DNA of 64,000 nt, from contig NC_085046.1 in assembly GCF_963662255.1 (NCBI RefSeq), positions 50,421,797 to 50,485,796 of the forward strand. The letters run 5' to 3'. A program made the translations under genes and the position numbers. Below are positions 26,001-39,482 of the stretch, piece by piece (the stretch's first letter is position 1; every line of letters starts with the position of its first letter). The notes beneath the pieces were generated by a model. That model did no database searches and was not told the origin of the DNA. It was given only the letters and a program-made list of their open reading frames with translations. The DNA is from Cinclus cinclus. Its lineage: Eukaryota > Chordata > Aves > Passeriformes > Cinclidae.

Positions 26001-28000
26001 GGACTAGCTGTAAGGGAACAAGATAAGAGCACAGAAATTGTCATATCACACCTATCGAGCTGGTAAACTAGCAGCTTTTTCTCAAAGGATGCCCATTACC
26101 ACCTATTCATAAGCAAGGTGCTCCAGCCTCTGCTCCAATTACAGAAAAAACATTCACTGTGAAGGGGTCAATAAAATTCCTTAATTTAAGTCTAGTGGAA
26201 ACCTGAGAACTGTAATGTTTAAAAATACTTTTTGCCAATTACTACCAGTTTCTGGTGTCTCTGCTTTGATTCCCAGGTATGAAACTCCTTTCTAGATGAC
26301 TTTGGACATGGCTCACTGAACAGCTGTGGCTGGTCAATATGTTGGTTGCTGCCTTGGCTGAATTACACATCATTTGCTATTTCAAGATAAGGAAAAAGCT
26401 AAAGCGTCATCACCACTGTGCTTAATATCACATATTCCACAAATAATATGCAGAATTTGGTTTTGCCTAGAAGCTAGAAGTTTATTAAAGCAACTTTTAG
26501 AGGTTGCTCATAATAATTAGACTTATAATTAACAGCTTCCCTGGTATCTTAAAATCTGATACTTTTTTAACTTAGCATTCAACTTTTTCATCTTACATGA
26601 GCACCATTTTAGCCTAATTTCAAAACTAGTTAATCACAATTATAAAAGAAAGAACATCTCCCCCTCCCCGGGAAAAAAAACAAAACAAAACAAAACAAAA
26701 CAAACAAAAAAAAACCCCACAACCTGGAAAGTAATATACATAAGAAACAGTCACCTCAATATATTCCAAATGTGTTATGGGGGATGTTGCTGACCAGCTT
26801 CTAAAGTCAGCAAGTCAAACATTCCAGCATTTGCTTTTGTTGGGGATTTTATTTTCTATCATAGGAAACAGACAAGTTCTTGATACTGAAGAAAGCAAAG
26901 CAGTTCAAGTGCCATCTTCCACTGTATATATTAAACTTTTTGGCTTGTTTATTAAAATAAACATCCAGTTTCTAGTTTATTCCACATTCAGCAGAATATC
27001 AGCTAAAGTCATCTCAATACAGCACTGTGCAGCACCCAAGATTTCCATCTCAGCAAAAGCACACTGCCCTGTTTCACTAAGTAATAATCTTGTTTATTTA
27101 TCTTTTTACCCAATGTCTCCGGATTATTCCTTCAAAACTGGTCATTGTCATATCATCCAGTCTATACTAGCAAAAACAAGGAAGACAAGGATACCTATAA
27201 CTTATTCCTGATCTATAAATATATTTATAGATATGATCAAGTACCTATTTTTAAATCTCTTTGATCCTTATAAAAATCAAATAATTCCTGACAACTTTCT
27301 TAACTAAAGCAAAATTAGCTCGCTGGGAGCTGAGTTTCCAAAAGCCCAGCAGGAATGATAAATTTGATGGTAGTCAATATTGAAAAGACAAGACACCTAA
27401 AAGGCAACTTTTCAAAAAGCAGATTTCAAGCAAGCTAGCTTTTAATTCTTTTTCCCCATTGCTTATCACATTATACAGCACCATGATTCACAGCAGAGAC
27501 AATTTATCTAACATTGAGTGACTTGGAAAATTGACCATTCAAACAAATTTTGTAATAAAGAATATAAGTCTGTCCTAAAAGAAATAAAAATTCGTCCAAG
27601 AAGCAGTGAGACAAGTTTAGGGCTCTGAAAAGAAATTAGTTTATTGTTGATATTCATTTGTTTCTTAGCTGGCTGACAAACTCCCAGAGATGTTCAATAT
27701 AGAACAATATTTTCTTATGTGAACTATATATCAGAGCCAAAAAATGGATCATTTCAGAAGACAAAACCCAGTGCAAATAGCAGGAGGAAAGGGATAAATC
27801 GCTATTAACATTTTTTTCTGAGTATTGTTTGGTTCTTAGCTGAACTTCAGCACAACAAATCTTCATGCAGAGAACAACACAGAAATTACAACTTTATTTT
27901 ATCTGTAGCTATATGTATGTCATCTATTTGTGTCAGCATAACTAAACCGTTTCTTAATTACACAAACACTTCATCACCTTGCAGTGTTATAGTCACCTGA
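23033..28000. other. intron 2, nothing clearly recognised
   Basis: AT-rich intron with an (AAAAC)n-type repeat at 26673-26714. A 144-codon ATG-initiated open frame at 26777-27211 (plus) is AT-rich, antisense to the host gene and without family resemblance. I treat it as chance. Confidence 0.6.
26673..26714. repeat. A-rich (AAAAC)n simple repeat
   Basis: Repeated CAAAA units following an A-run. It could be the remnant tail of a retroposed sequence, but no body was recognised beside it. Confidence 0.85.
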
Positions 28001-28863
28001 CAATCATGAAATCAAGTATGTTGGAAGTGTCCTTTGATGTCATCAAGTCCAACCTATGACCCAACACCACCTTATCAGCTAGATCATGGCACTAAGTGCC
28101 AAGTCCAGTCGTAAACACCACTGGGATGGTGACTTCACTGCCTCTCTGGGAAGCCCATTCTAATGTCCAATTATCCCTTTTTTGTAAACAACTGCTTCTT
28201 AATGTCCAGCCTAAAAGTGCATCTTCTTATCCTCTCACTGGTTACTTGGGAGAAGACACCAACCTCCACTTGGTTACAGCCTCCTTTTAGGGAATTATAG
28301 AGAGTGATGAGGTCTCTCCTGAGCCTCTTCTCCAGCCCAACAGCCCCAGCTCCCTCAGTTGATCCTTACAGAACTTGTTCCTGATTCTTCACCAGCCTTG
28401 TAGCTCTACTTTGGACATGTTTGAGCATCTCAACATCCTTCCTGAACTGGAGGGTCCAAAACTGGATGCTGTGGCCTCACCAGTGCTGAGTACAAAGGAA
28501 GAATCTCTTCCTGGTCCTGCTGGCCACACTATTCCTCGTCCAGGCCAGGATGCCATTAGCCTCCTTGGCCACCAGGGCACACTCCTAGCTCATGTTCAGT
28601 CTGCCATCAATCAGTACCACAGGTCTCTTTCTACCTGGACACTGTCCAGTCACAAGGTCCACAGCCTATAACGATGCAGGGGGTTATTGCCAAAATGCGG
28701 GACCCAGCACTTTGTGTTATTAAACTTCATGTTCTTGGACTTGGCCCATCCATCCAGCCTGTCCAGGTCTCTTTGCAGAGTCCTCCTACACTTCAATAGA
28801 TCGACATTATCACCCACATGGTGTCAATTGCAAATTTGCTAATGGTAGACTAAATCCCTCCAT

Positions 28864-29121
28864 CTAGATAATCAATAAAGATGTTAAATAGGACTGGGCC
28901 CAACAGAGATTCCTGGGGGACACCACTAGCTGCCAGCTGGATGCAGCACCATTCACCACCACTCTCTGGGCCTGGCCATCCAGACAGTTCTTAACCCAGC
29001 AAAGAGTGCTCCCATCCAAGCCATGGACTGCCATCTTTTCCAGGAGTTTGCTGTGGGAGACAGTGTCAAAGGCCTTCCTGAAGTCCAGGTATGCAACGCC
29101 CACAGCCCTCCCCACATCCAC
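28864..29121 (-). pseudogene. CR1 ORF2 reverse transcriptase fragment
   Basis: An 85-codon open remnant of CR1 reverse transcriptase. It contains the palm motif A segment, whose catalytic Asp lies in YLDFRKAFD, followed by the usual LLEKMAVHGLDG and WVKNCLDGQAQRVVVNG. The downstream F-A-D-D catalytic segment is not in this frame, so the enzyme is dead. It belongs to the CR1 copy at 28001-30312. Confidence 0.9.
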
Positions 29122-29784
29122 CAGCAGGTCACCTGGTCATAAAGGGATATCGGGTTGGTCAGGCAGGACCTGCCCATTCTAAATCCATGATGTCCGGATC
29201 AGGTTATTCTGTAGGTTCTGTGTGATTGCATTCAAGATGATCTGTTCCATAACTTTGCCAGGCATCAAGGTCAGGCTGACAGGCCTATAGCTTCCCTGAT
29301 CCTCCTTTTATCCTTTTTTATGGATGGTGTCACTTTGGTTAGTCCAGCCATCCATCTCCCCAGTGAGCCAGGACTGATGATAAATCGTGGACAGAGGCTT
29401 GGTGAGCTCTTGTGGCAGCTCCTTCATGATGATGGATCTCATCTGGTCCCATTGATTTGCAAGCCTGTAAGTGGCTCAGCAGGTTACCAGCTACTTCCTC
29501 CTGGATTACAGGGGGGTTATTCTGTTCTCTGTCTCCATCCACCAGTTCAGAAGCTCTGAGAATGACGATGACATCTCTTATTGTTGAAAACTGTGGCAAA
29601 AAATGTGTTAAGTACTTATCTCTGGCAAATATATTCCCCCTGTTCCAATAAAGAATAGAAGTTTTCTTTGCCCCTCCTTTTGGTATCAATGTATTTATAT
29701 AAACATTTTTTATTATTCTTCATAAAAGTGGCCAGGTTAAGTCCTAATTGAGCTTTTGCCCCTCTAATTTTCTTTTTACATGAC

Positions 29785-30177
29785 TTAACAACATCCTAAA
29801 CACTTCTTGAGTTGTGTGCCCCTTTTCCAAAGGTGATACACTCTCTTTGTTTCCCTGAGCTTTTGCAAAAGCTCCTTACCCATCCAAGCCAGTCTTTTTC
29901 CCTGTTGACTTATCTTGCAGTTCATATGGATAACCTGTTCCTGCACTTCCAAGATTTCTTTCTTGAAGTATATCCATCTTTCCTGCAGAGCTTTGTTTTT
30001 AAGAGCTGTTTCCCAAAGTGCTCTCCAAATCAGTCTCTTGAATAAGCCAAAGTCTGCCCTTTGGAAGACCAGTGTAGAAGGTTTGTTGATGTCCCTTCTT
30101 GTTTCACCAAATATTATGAAGTTTACTATTTCATGGTCACTGTACCCCAGATGTCCTCTGACTACCACATATCCCAC
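29785..30177 (-). pseudogene. CR1 ORF2 endonuclease C-terminus and linker fragment
   Basis: A 130-codon open remnant. It carries the endonuclease SDHEIV motif near its start, then the basic linker typical of CR1 ORF2 (RADFGLFKRLIWRALWETAL, and VYHLWKRG near the end). It is separated from the RT fragment at 28864-29121 by frameshifts and stops. It belongs to the same CR1 copy. Confidence 0.88.
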
Positions 30178-30312
30178 CAGCCTTCTCTGTTTGTAAGCAG
30201 AAGTGGAGCTTTCTCAAATCTCAGCTACAGTGATAACCTAATAAAGAAAAATTCTCTCTCACTCAAATCCAGTATTTTCTCTTGTTCAAAAAGCTCTGAG
30301 GGAGATCTATAG

Positions 30313-31490
30313 ATCTGAACTGTCATTCATATCTTCCCCTTCCACTTCACTTTAGAAGGCCTGTGTAAAGCTGAAGTTTTCTAAGGAAAACTTTTGCTCA
30401 GTAAAAGTTGATATACTTCTTCAAATGAGGATAGTTTTTATCAATGTTGAGTCTTACACAAAAAAAAGTTAAAAATTAGTTTCATCTAAGTGAGATAAAA
30501 CAAAGAGAGACCACCAGCACACCTATGACATGAGACTAGATGCTAAGTCAGACCTTTCCAGATGCAGAGATACTTTTCGTGACTTACACAGTAACTTACA
30601 TACAGAAAAACAAGTAGTAATGTTCTGTCTCTAACTGTGTAGCTCTGTTTTCCTTTTGAATAATTTCATTGTGAAAGCTAAAACATGAATAACAACTGCA
30701 CTCTCCCATCCTGCAACAAATAGCCTCATTTTATCACATTATTTCTTTTCTCTCTTTCAGCATGTAACTGTAGTGGGAGGTTGTAATGGTAGCCAAATAG
30801 CTCCCATTTCTACCAGCATTTATGCTTGTTTATGACTTATTTGGGAAAGGCAATACTCTGGCTCAAATGCTCAAAGCAGCAATCTATCAGTTGTACTATA
30901 CCCATCTGTGTAAGGAAAACCTGTGCTTTGTGTGCAGGAGAGGGTGAAACACTCATAGCATCTGGCAGGAGACACTGACCTTGGGAAAAGCTGACAGTGC
31001 ATCTTCTGTACACTCACGACACATCTTTGCCTTTATTCCAGAACTCTGTACTTACACGGCTCTGTATATGTCTTAAGTATCTGTAGATAAAGCCAAGCCT
31101 ATGATATCTAAGCTCCCAGTCTCTGCTGCTTTTAAGTATACCAGACTGATCAAAAGAGGTTAGCCAAGTTTTCATATATTGAGGGTTTTTTTGTTTGTTT
31201 GTTTGTTTGGTTTTTGTTGTTGTTGTTGTTGTTTGTTGGGGTTTTTTTTAAAAAACCTTCATGTTCCCACTGTTCTGTGCAAACAAAGTAGCCCCACTGC
31301 CTGAGCAATGTGAAGATTTCCAACTCACTTGTTCAGTGTGCCAGCTATGGTGTAGACAAGCTCCTTGTGAGGCACTGGTTTCAAGGGGCATTTAGCCGAA
31401 CTCTAACATTTCATTACTGTTCATTTTTCAGACAAATCTCCATTTATAGTAAGTCAACAATTTGATTGTAGTGTGCCAGTTTTTTTTTAA
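30313..31490. other. intron 2 with GTTT/GTT simple repeat
   Basis: Intronic DNA between two CR1 copies. A (GTTT)n then (GTT)n repeat lies at 31184-31250. Nothing else was recognised. Confidence 0.65.
31184..31250. repeat. (GTTT)n/(GTT)n compound microsatellite
   Basis: About four TTTG units and six GTT units flanked by T- and G-runs. Likely length-polymorphic. Confidence 0.9.
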
Positions 31491-31870
31491 TAGAATCATA
31501 GAATAGTTTGAGTTAGAAGGGACCTTAAAGATCATATAGAGTTGCCAAGCTTCCTGTCATGTGCAGGAACACCTTTTGCTGCTTAGTGCTCCATCCAGAC
31601 TGGCCTTACACACTTCCAGGGATGGAACATTTTTCAGCTTCTCTTGGCAACCTGTTCCGCTCCCTCACCACCCTCACAGCAAAGAATTTTTTTCCTTAAT
31701 ATGTAATATAAACATACTTTCTTTCAGTCAGCAACATTTCCGCTTTGTTCTGTCATTGGATGCTCCTGTAAAAAGTCCATCTCTGTCTTTCTTGTAGGCT
31801 CCCTTCACGTACTGGAAGGTTCCTAGAAGGTCTCCCCAAAACCTCTTTTCCAGGTTTAATTTCCAGCTTG
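31491..31870 (-). mobile_element. CR1 LINE 3' fragment
   Basis: Reverse complement of a CR1 tail. On the plus strand it opens with AGAATCATAGAATAGTTTGA, the complement of the terminal ATTCTATGATTCT repeats. GGACCTTAAAGATCAT, CACTTCCAGGGATGGAAC, CTCACCACCCTCACAGCAAA and CTTTCTTGTAGGCTCCCTTC follow in the expected CR1 order. The 3' end is well preserved and the 5' part truncated. It is sense to CNTNAP2. Confidence 0.92.
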
Positions 31871-32314
31871 GCTTAAAGCATGGCAGTATTCCGAGCAGAG
31901 CCGGAGAGCAAACCAGGTCTGCATTTTCAAGATGAAGTCAGTAAGAACACCAAAAGAGATTTCTTAACTATTTACCTAATGTTCCAATGCTGTTTGAGAA
32001 ACTGTCAAATTAAATGCTCAAAGTAGTAGAAAGCTCAGAATCTGACTACTTTGGGGATAAACAGCCAGAGATATGGATCTACTCTGGCTCTCTGTGGGGC
32101 TGGCTCCCTTCTACCACCAGGACAGCCACCTTCCTGCCAAACCGAGCTTCCTGTTAACATCAGAAAAAAAATAATGAACTAAGCTGAATTTTGTCTGAAA
32201 AAAAGCTAGCTGCTCAGGGTGATCTGCTGTCCTCCCTGTTCCCATGATTCCTTGGGTTTTAGCATTTTTATTTTTCAGACTCTCTGCTGCTTGGTATGTA
32301 ACTCTGAAACTTCA
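31871..32314. other. intron 2, nothing recognised
   Basis: Intronic DNA between a CR1 copy and an LTR-like element. No supported feature. Confidence 0.6.
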
Positions 32315-32672
32315 TGTTAGGTGTTAGTAAGTTCCCTTCACAGGGTAGTTAAACATAACAATCCCTTCCTAACTAGAGCATCAAGGACAACCGTTACCGA
32401 AAAGACATAAACAATGGCAAAGGGAAAGGGGAAAGTCAAAGGGTTGTGACTTCATAACCTGAAGCAGTGGCTGGACAATTAACCCCAATCTGTGGATGAA
32501 CCAAAATTTACAGAAGTGTAAAACTCATGACCGGGATACATCTTGGATTCAACCTGGGTGTAGCCCTGGCCAGGCTCTTGCACTGCCCAGGGTGTATCCT
32601 TTCAATAGATACCTATTTCATTCATTTTTCTCTGTCTAGTCTCTATTCCAGGTCAGCCCTTCCAGGCATCAC
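32315..32672 (+). mobile_element. probable solo LTR, family C
   Basis: About 360 bp starting TGTTAGGTGTTAGTAAG and ending CCCTTCCAGGCATCA. The segments ATGGCAAAGGGAAAGGGGAA, AGGGTTGTGACTTCATAACC and CAGGGTGTATCCTTTCAATA look like a known kind of short avian ERV LTR. AATAGATACC sits where an AATAAA signal would be. No convincing target duplication is visible, so the boundaries are approximate. It lies in intron 2, antisense to CNTNAP2. Confidence 0.6.
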
Positions 32673-35600
32673 CTGTTGCCTGAGAAAGCTGCCCATTTGT
32701 CTTATGTCTCTAGCTGGGCTTAGAACTGCTTCCTCTGCAAATGATTGCCGTAAGAAAAAAATGTATAAAGTTAGAGAGCACAATGTTATTTTTTTCCTCC
32801 TCTCCATCTATACACATATGAAATAAGCCAATTAGGTGTTCTGAAAACTTTAATTAACAAATTAGTTATGAACTGGAAAAAACGGTCATGCTTTCTGTAT
32901 TCATCAGGCTATGGTAAATTAACATAAGCTAACAATGCTTTTTTAATGCAATTACTTGAGCTTCACTCTCTACAGACTTTATTTCTTGGATTGTGTTTTG
33001 AATGAAAATGGTAATGTCTTTCTTTTCTAAGCTTATCCTTTCAATGCTAACCTTGATATACACTGGCACTTTTCTTTCCTCCTCATGATGCTTCATTTTC
33101 CTTTACCTTCACAAAATTCTCTATCCTCTTGCAATGATTGTTTGAATATTTTTCTCAGAGGAATGAGCTAGTGAAAATATTTTCATTTGACTTTTTAAGA
33201 ACTCCTTCTACAACTAATAGGTATTTATGAAAAAATATTTCATTAGGCCAGGTCATTAAAGCACAGAAAACAACTGAGGTCAACCAAATGGCAATCACAG
33301 TTGCCTTCTAAAGGGGGATATAAGTGTTTATGGAGCTGAGGTGGATTGTGGCTTACATTAAAAATTAAAGTGAAGTGCATAATTATTTATTTTGAAGGTG
33401 AAGAATTAACAAAACTGATTATATGGTATGATGTGAAGCAGATAAAGACTGAAAATTTTACCCCTTTTTGATGCAAAAAATGAGCTCAGAGCAAGTTTTT
33501 TATGGATTTTAAAACAGAAACAAACCCAGAGACTGAAGTTAGCGCTACACAAAAATTTATTATGAGTAATACCAAAAGGACATGTTATTAATAAAATGAA
33601 AAGGTTTTCATTTACCCAGAGCTCCTACAGCAGCCATGTCTTGAAATGAATAAAAAATAAATTAAAAACACAAAAACAAATCCAAAAATTCTCAAAGAAC
33701 ACAGAGAACTCCCCAGTACAAAACATCAGTTGCTTGTATTCTCTCTAAAGCATTCCAGAAATACTGTTTATACTGCGTGCAACACAGACAATGCTATGTC
33801 ACACACAAACATGTTTTTTGAGGTCTATTAATAAGTGAACCAATAAATGCTTACCTTATTCAACCATAAGTAACTTTCCACATTTTTAAATGGATTTAAG
33901 TGGATAAGTAATTATTCAACAAATAAGAGCTATCAATTTGTCCTGACTTCTGAAAACCTAGTTTGATCTACACTGTTCATAAGATGGTTTCAGCAAACAT
34001 ACTTCAGTGGACTGTAAAACTTGTGTTTATCTAAAGCATATATTTACAGAAAGAGAACTGCAGTTTATTTACCTTTTTAAAAGGCAACCATATTTTCATG
34101 ATTTAGCTCAGCAAGAGCTCTCTTATAGACATACAAAAGCTAAGTGGATTATACTTCTCTCTCATGATTTTAACAGTCCTCTTATGCTACTCTGTACATT
34201 ACTTTCAGTATCTTGTCTATTTACAAAAGACAATAAATACTGTAACCTGGATAGTGAACGCCATAATTTTTTCCCTAGGAGGGTTTTAATCAAAATACAA
34301 TGAGTTGTGTTGTATACAGGTATTCTTAGTCAGCTCAAAGATGTCCTTGTCAACACAATGAGATTGCAGTATTTAAAGTGATGAACTACAGTGTGAGTGC
34401 TTACTCCATACTGTTCATTTGGACAAATGTTAGTCCATAGGGAGCCCCTCCTTACTTTAAGATGCATACCCCAACAAATTCCTGGCAAGTCCTGTGAAGG
34501 TACAAGCCCAGACTGCTCATGCAATCCAGACTGATGGTAACTACCCCTTCCACATTCACTTTACTGAAAGGAAAACTACATAAAATCCTTCTTATATTCT
34601 ATTATATGGTAGTAATAGACAATTGGACAAGTAGTGATATTCATTATAATACTGGAGATTTTAAAAGTGAAGGCAAAAAGAGCCTAGGCTAGGTGTCCCT
34701 GGAATCCTTCAAAGGTAAGGATCTAACAAGCACCTTCACTTTTTTTTTTAGTAGAATTATTGCCATAGATCTGATTGACTTACTGGAGATATCTGGGGAA
34801 TTAAAGAATCCTATCCCATTATATAGAAATTCATACATCTTTCACACAGAAGGCAGAATTTAAAACCCCACTGAGAAGAAAAACCCGTCACAATTATACC
34901 TATGCTAACACTTAAAATTTCTGATGCTTGTTTTATATTCACATTAATAACACTGATAACAGGCCAAGGTCAGCCCATTGATTAAAAGGTAACCTGAAAG
35001 CTTAGATACAAGTTACACAGTGGTGCTAGAAGGACTGTTTTTTGAACATCAGCTTCTCTACACAAACTCTACAGAAAACTTCCTTTCATATTATGTTATC
35101 AATTTCATTGGTAGCATCAGATTCTCTGCTAATACTGGACTTAAAAGAGAACCCTGGTGCCAAATTTCCTCTTTTTATTCCATTGTGCAAAAGATAATTT
35201 CCACATATCCAAAAATTCATTATGACCTTCATATTTTCACTGTCTGCTGGTTACTTCTGAAGTTGAGACTCTACTTAGTTTCAAGCAGCTTCCAATTATA
35301 TTATATAGCATTACACAATATTGAAATAATGTAGAATTTCTTCCCTAAATTAAAATGGTATGAGATGGATGATAGGCAGCATTAATTCTCGTACTAGTGA
35401 GAAGTATAGGGTCTAATAGCTTGGGGACCATGAAAAGGAGGATTGATAATACATTATATCAAACACATGATAAGAATCCTTCTCATGATGTGATGCAGTC
35501 CATTGATCCTATTGATGGTGGTCATAAGATGTTAGACCTTATCACCTTGACATCACATATGAAAAAGTTACTGAGGATAGATTCTAAAATGCTGTAGAAT

Positions 35601-36093
35601 GAACTTATTGAAAGCTCTCCTTTTCTCTGATGCCACTTTAGTTACTAAGGTGGCAGCAATACAGACTTTTGAGGGAAAAGATGTATTACAAAAATGGAAG
35701 AAACTGTAATCTTAGTCTACTAACAAGATTCCAGTTAAAACTTGATCTGTCGATGACTTAACAGCTCGTATTTATATGCCAATTGTGCTGACTCCAGTAT
35801 CAGTCATTTTAGAAAGCAAAATTATTTCTTTTCAAAGATAATGCATCCTTATATTCTCCAATATATATATTAATTGAATTATATAATTTAATACACACTC
35901 AATTTTATAGTTTACACAGGAGGAGAATCTGAGCTAATAATTGACAGAAAACTCAAAATTATTTTTCTTAAGAAGACCATCCAAAGCAAAAAGTTTTAGG
36001 ATTTTATAGCATTGAAAGACTTCACAATGTTTGCATATATATAGATAAAAGTGATAGTGACAGACACACACACAAAAAAAAAAAGCCATGAAC
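32673..36093. other. intron 2, nothing recognised
   Basis: AT-rich intron with short A/T runs. Open frames are all about 100 codons or less and without family features. The longest, at 35020-35334, is AT-rich and not credible as a gene. Confidence 0.6.
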
Positions 36094-36547
36094 TGTAGAG
36101 GAGATTAATCCCTCTGCAATTAGTCCTGTGACAGCCCCCAGGAACCTACTTTGAGATAAGAAAAACTACTTGTTTAGAATTACTCATGTTAGAAAAATGC
36201 AAGCTCTTCTTATCTTTTTAGAATACTATTGGTTAGGTTTGGTTCTTTATAATTTGTTTGTCCCAAACAAAGAAAGATAGTTGGCCAAAATGTGTTAACC
36301 CTGTTTTCCATTGGTTTACTTGTGATCCCCCCAACCCCTATAAAAGTACATGTGTGATCCCCCATCTTTGGATTTGTGGCCTGACCCCTCCACGGATGAT
36401 AATAAAGCCTGTGAAAAAAGTCTGAGCTGCTCTCCTGGTCTTTTTATGCCGGCTGGAAACGACAGGTTTCTGTGAGAAGCTGAGTGCCTGAAAGGCCAGA
36501 GCTCACAAACCTTGGAACTTTCCCCTGCCTGGGCAGGGGACACAACA
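36094..36547 (+). mobile_element. solo LTR, family D
   Basis: About 454 bp from TGTAGAGGAGATTAATCCC to CAGGGGACACAACA, so TGT...ACA termini. It carries a readable LTR promoter layout: CCAAT-like ATTGGT elements, TATA box TATAAAAG at 36339-36346, and a polyadenylation signal AATAAA at 36401-36406 some 55 bp further on. A U5-like GC-rich tail follows. No internal region is attached. A target duplication is not obvious. It lies in intron 2, antisense to CNTNAP2. Confidence 0.75.
36339..36406 (+). promoter_or_regulatory. LTR promoter TATA box and polyadenylation signal
   Basis: TATAAAAG at 36339 and AATAAA at 36401 bracket the expected R region of the solo LTR at 36094-36547. The spacing matches an LTR core. 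Whether it still starts transcripts cannot be seen from the sequence. Confidence 0.6.
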
Positions 36548-39482
36548 AAAAGTTACAATGAACATTTCTCCTGTTGTGTGGTGCTTTTTTTTCCCTCACA
36601 TAACTTAGACATTTCAAAAATAATCTGTACCTTTGTTATTCTAGCACTAAACAGCACACAAATAACTTTAAAATTAAAATTAAAAATATGCTAAACACTA
36701 CCATACAGTAGAGTATTAAGACTTAGTTGTTTAAAATGAAATATTCCCTTACTACCAAAAGGATAGAAACTGACTACATCCAGCTTTGTCTGAACAGTTG
36801 CTAATTCAGTACTGTTTAAATTTTTCAGTAGAAGTATTTGCTTATAAGCCTTTAACATAATTCAGGAGACACCACACTACCTTTGCCAACCCACATTCAC
36901 TGCCAAATTCAATACACCCTTCTCTCTCCACGGAAGTTTTGTCACAGCTGAATTTCAAAGGATCTTCATCCCCTTTCCTTTACAGGCCTGATGGGGATAG
37001 CAGCACTTCCTTTGTCCAGCATTAATTCTAGTTAAACCTGGTGATTAGTAGTATATCTAGTACTAGTATAGTAGCTCACAAAGAAATACAACAGATTTGT
37101 CTAAATTTTCTGGAGCCTTCTTGTTCCCTACTTCTTTCCACGATAATAAAATGAAAGTTTTTTGGTTGTTTTTATCAGCTGCTACGATTAAAAGTGCCCA
37201 AGAAGGCCGAAGAAGTAGAGGCCCCATGAGACTTTGGGGGTCCATGAATGAGAGAGCTGGTATAAAATGTAGACTTGCATTGTAAGTCCAAGTTTTTGGC
37301 TCTTTGTGATAAGGGGAATAGAGATTCACAGTTGCAATGATAATATAAATCAAAGATTCTTACTCACTGACATGGAAGTTGTGGAAACATGGAAACTTTA
37401 ATATGTATTGGTATGAATTTGCAAGATGCTGACAGACCTGTCCTATAATTAAAATTTTCACCCCCCAAAAAAGTTGAAAATTTTCACCCTCCTCCCCTGC
37501 CCTTGAAAATCCCCGCAGCATACTTATTGTTTAACAAGAAATAAGGTTGAAAACAGGAAAAAGGGACAATGCAGGAGAATCACCAAGTAAATTGATTTGG
37601 GGAGGTTAACATTTCTAATCAAATTTCTGTCCATTGAATCTGCATTTCCTGTGAAGTAAGTATGCATACTAACCCATAAGTCATTGAAGGCTTACAGAGG
37701 TCTAAGTAGACAGATGTGGAAAATGCAAAATGTTTTCATAAACTGACACAGAAACCCACTCCTGCGTATACACCCTGTTGGTTTCCAGATCAATGCCATT
37801 CCAAAGATTTAATTCTATTTGCCTAAATCATTAGTTATAGGATTTGTAAATGAAGTGTTATCAAACATTAGAGTAAATTAATAGATGTTTCCCTTTCAGA
37901 AGCCTCTTAAAAACTGCTGAAAATATTAAATTCTTTTTGGTTTGCATCCTTCCAATTGCAACATTTATAGCAGAAAACTGAACCACAACAACTACTGTGA
38001 CAACTTCAACCTTCTTAATAACATGATCTGGCTGTTCAGTGAATCAGTGTCTTAATCAATGGAATAAAAATATACTATCTATTAAAAAAAAGTGTTTTGC
38101 CAGTCTAGAGTGAAGTGCCATGAAAACTGGAAAGAAGAATAATTGGGTTGTAGAGTAGAATTTTCAAATGTGCATTTCTTTAATTTAAAGGGTCTGGGCT
38201 AGAGAAGCGGGAGTTCCTTCCATTTAATGACTTGAGTACAGTGTGGTTTAAATAGCACATTTGATTTGGAAATCTATTAGCTGATAATGACTCCTTAGAG
38301 AGAAAAAAAAATTGACTCACTTCAGTGGTTTGATTAGCAATATCTGTAATTCCATGAAGTTGTAAAATAGCTCAGTATTAAAACTGCGGTATTTTCTATC
38401 ATTTGCAGAAGCATAAACACAGACAAGTTCCTGTGTTAAACACATTCCTGAATTCTGCAGTACTTTTACTGCCACTAGGATTAGGAAAATTATATGCATT
38501 CATATACACAGATCCTCAGTTTTGAAAAGTATTTGTGCTATGCTTCATAGGTACTAAGAGATGGATAACAACAATATAGCAAAGTTGCTATTTAAACAAA
38601 GAGATAATACTGCTATTTAACGAAGAGGCGCAACTAAATTCCCAGTGAGGAAATAAAGCCAGTGTTTGATTAATGACAACACTGATCCATATTGATAAAG
38701 AAATATCATTAAAAGAAACTGCACTGTAGTGGTTATAAGGATAAGAAAGAGAAAGGTGAATATAACTGAAAGAAAAAAAATAAATTCCAAATGTCAAATT
38801 GCCTTTCACTTAGAACAGAATAAGTAGTCTTGTAAACTAAAAGGAGAAACACTCATCTGAAAACAAACAAGCTGATGCTAAGTTATATTTTATTAAAGTG
38901 GTTCTAGTGACCTTTTTTTAAACTTAGAACAGGGAATAGAACATAAATGGACATAACCATAGTCATACAAGAGAATTCAACTTAAACAATGAGCAGTGTT
39001 TTAGGATTGAAGCACCACTCCTTTTATCTAATGAATATTTCAAGACACAACTGAAAGGACCTGACAGCGTACCAAAGCACACACTCGAACACACTGCAAT
39101 AAAGTCTGAGCACTGCAAAAGGCATGCAACAAAATACATGGAACAGTGAAATAAAAGCCTGGAACCAGCATGAAACAGCATCTATTCTCATTCAGAAGAA
39201 ACAAACAATATTATCTGCTAGTCCGCAACCCCAAAACCAAAGAAATTGCCAATGCTCCTGTCTGGCCACATGTTTTGCATCAGATCTGCAGGCCTGTAGC
39301 ACTAGAGCTCATCAGTTTTATTTTCTCTAAGCTAGTTTTTGGCTTCTAGCTTGCTTAGTTGCAATAGCAATTCTTTAACAACCAGTAACATAACCTAATC
39401 TGTTTTACATTTAATTTAGCTATGTGATTGCATGGGCTAGCATCTACCAGTATAACAATTCTGATATATTTCTGTACTTACC
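36548..39482. other. intron 2, nothing recognised
   Basis: AT-rich intron between two LTR-like elements. The open frames (96 codons or less) show no family features. Confidence 0.6.

Larger units (their letters stand above)
28001..30312 (-). mobile_element. CR1 LINE, long decayed copy (endonuclease end, linker, RT, 3' UTR)
   Basis: The longest LINE in the window, about 2.3 kb on the minus strand. From its 5' side, 30177-29785 encodes the end of the endonuclease and the linker. This part has a GYSDHEIVNF segment (the SDH motif of AP-endonuclease-like LINE endonucleases), RADFGLFKRL, and WMGKELLQKLRETK, all typical of CR1 ORF2. After frameshifts, 29121-28864 shows the RT motif A region YLDFRKAFDTVSHSKLLEKM. 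The remainder to 28001 is degraded RT and 3' UTR, ending in the reverse complement of the GTTGGACTTGATGACATC-type tail. The 5' part of the element is missing. Multiple frame breaks mean it cannot encode a working ORF2. It is sense to CNTNAP2. Confidence 0.92.

Noticed and set aside
26777..27211. 144-codon ATG-initiated open frame in intron 2
   Set aside because: No recognisable domain, AT-rich intronic composition and antisense to the host gene. Best explained by chance.
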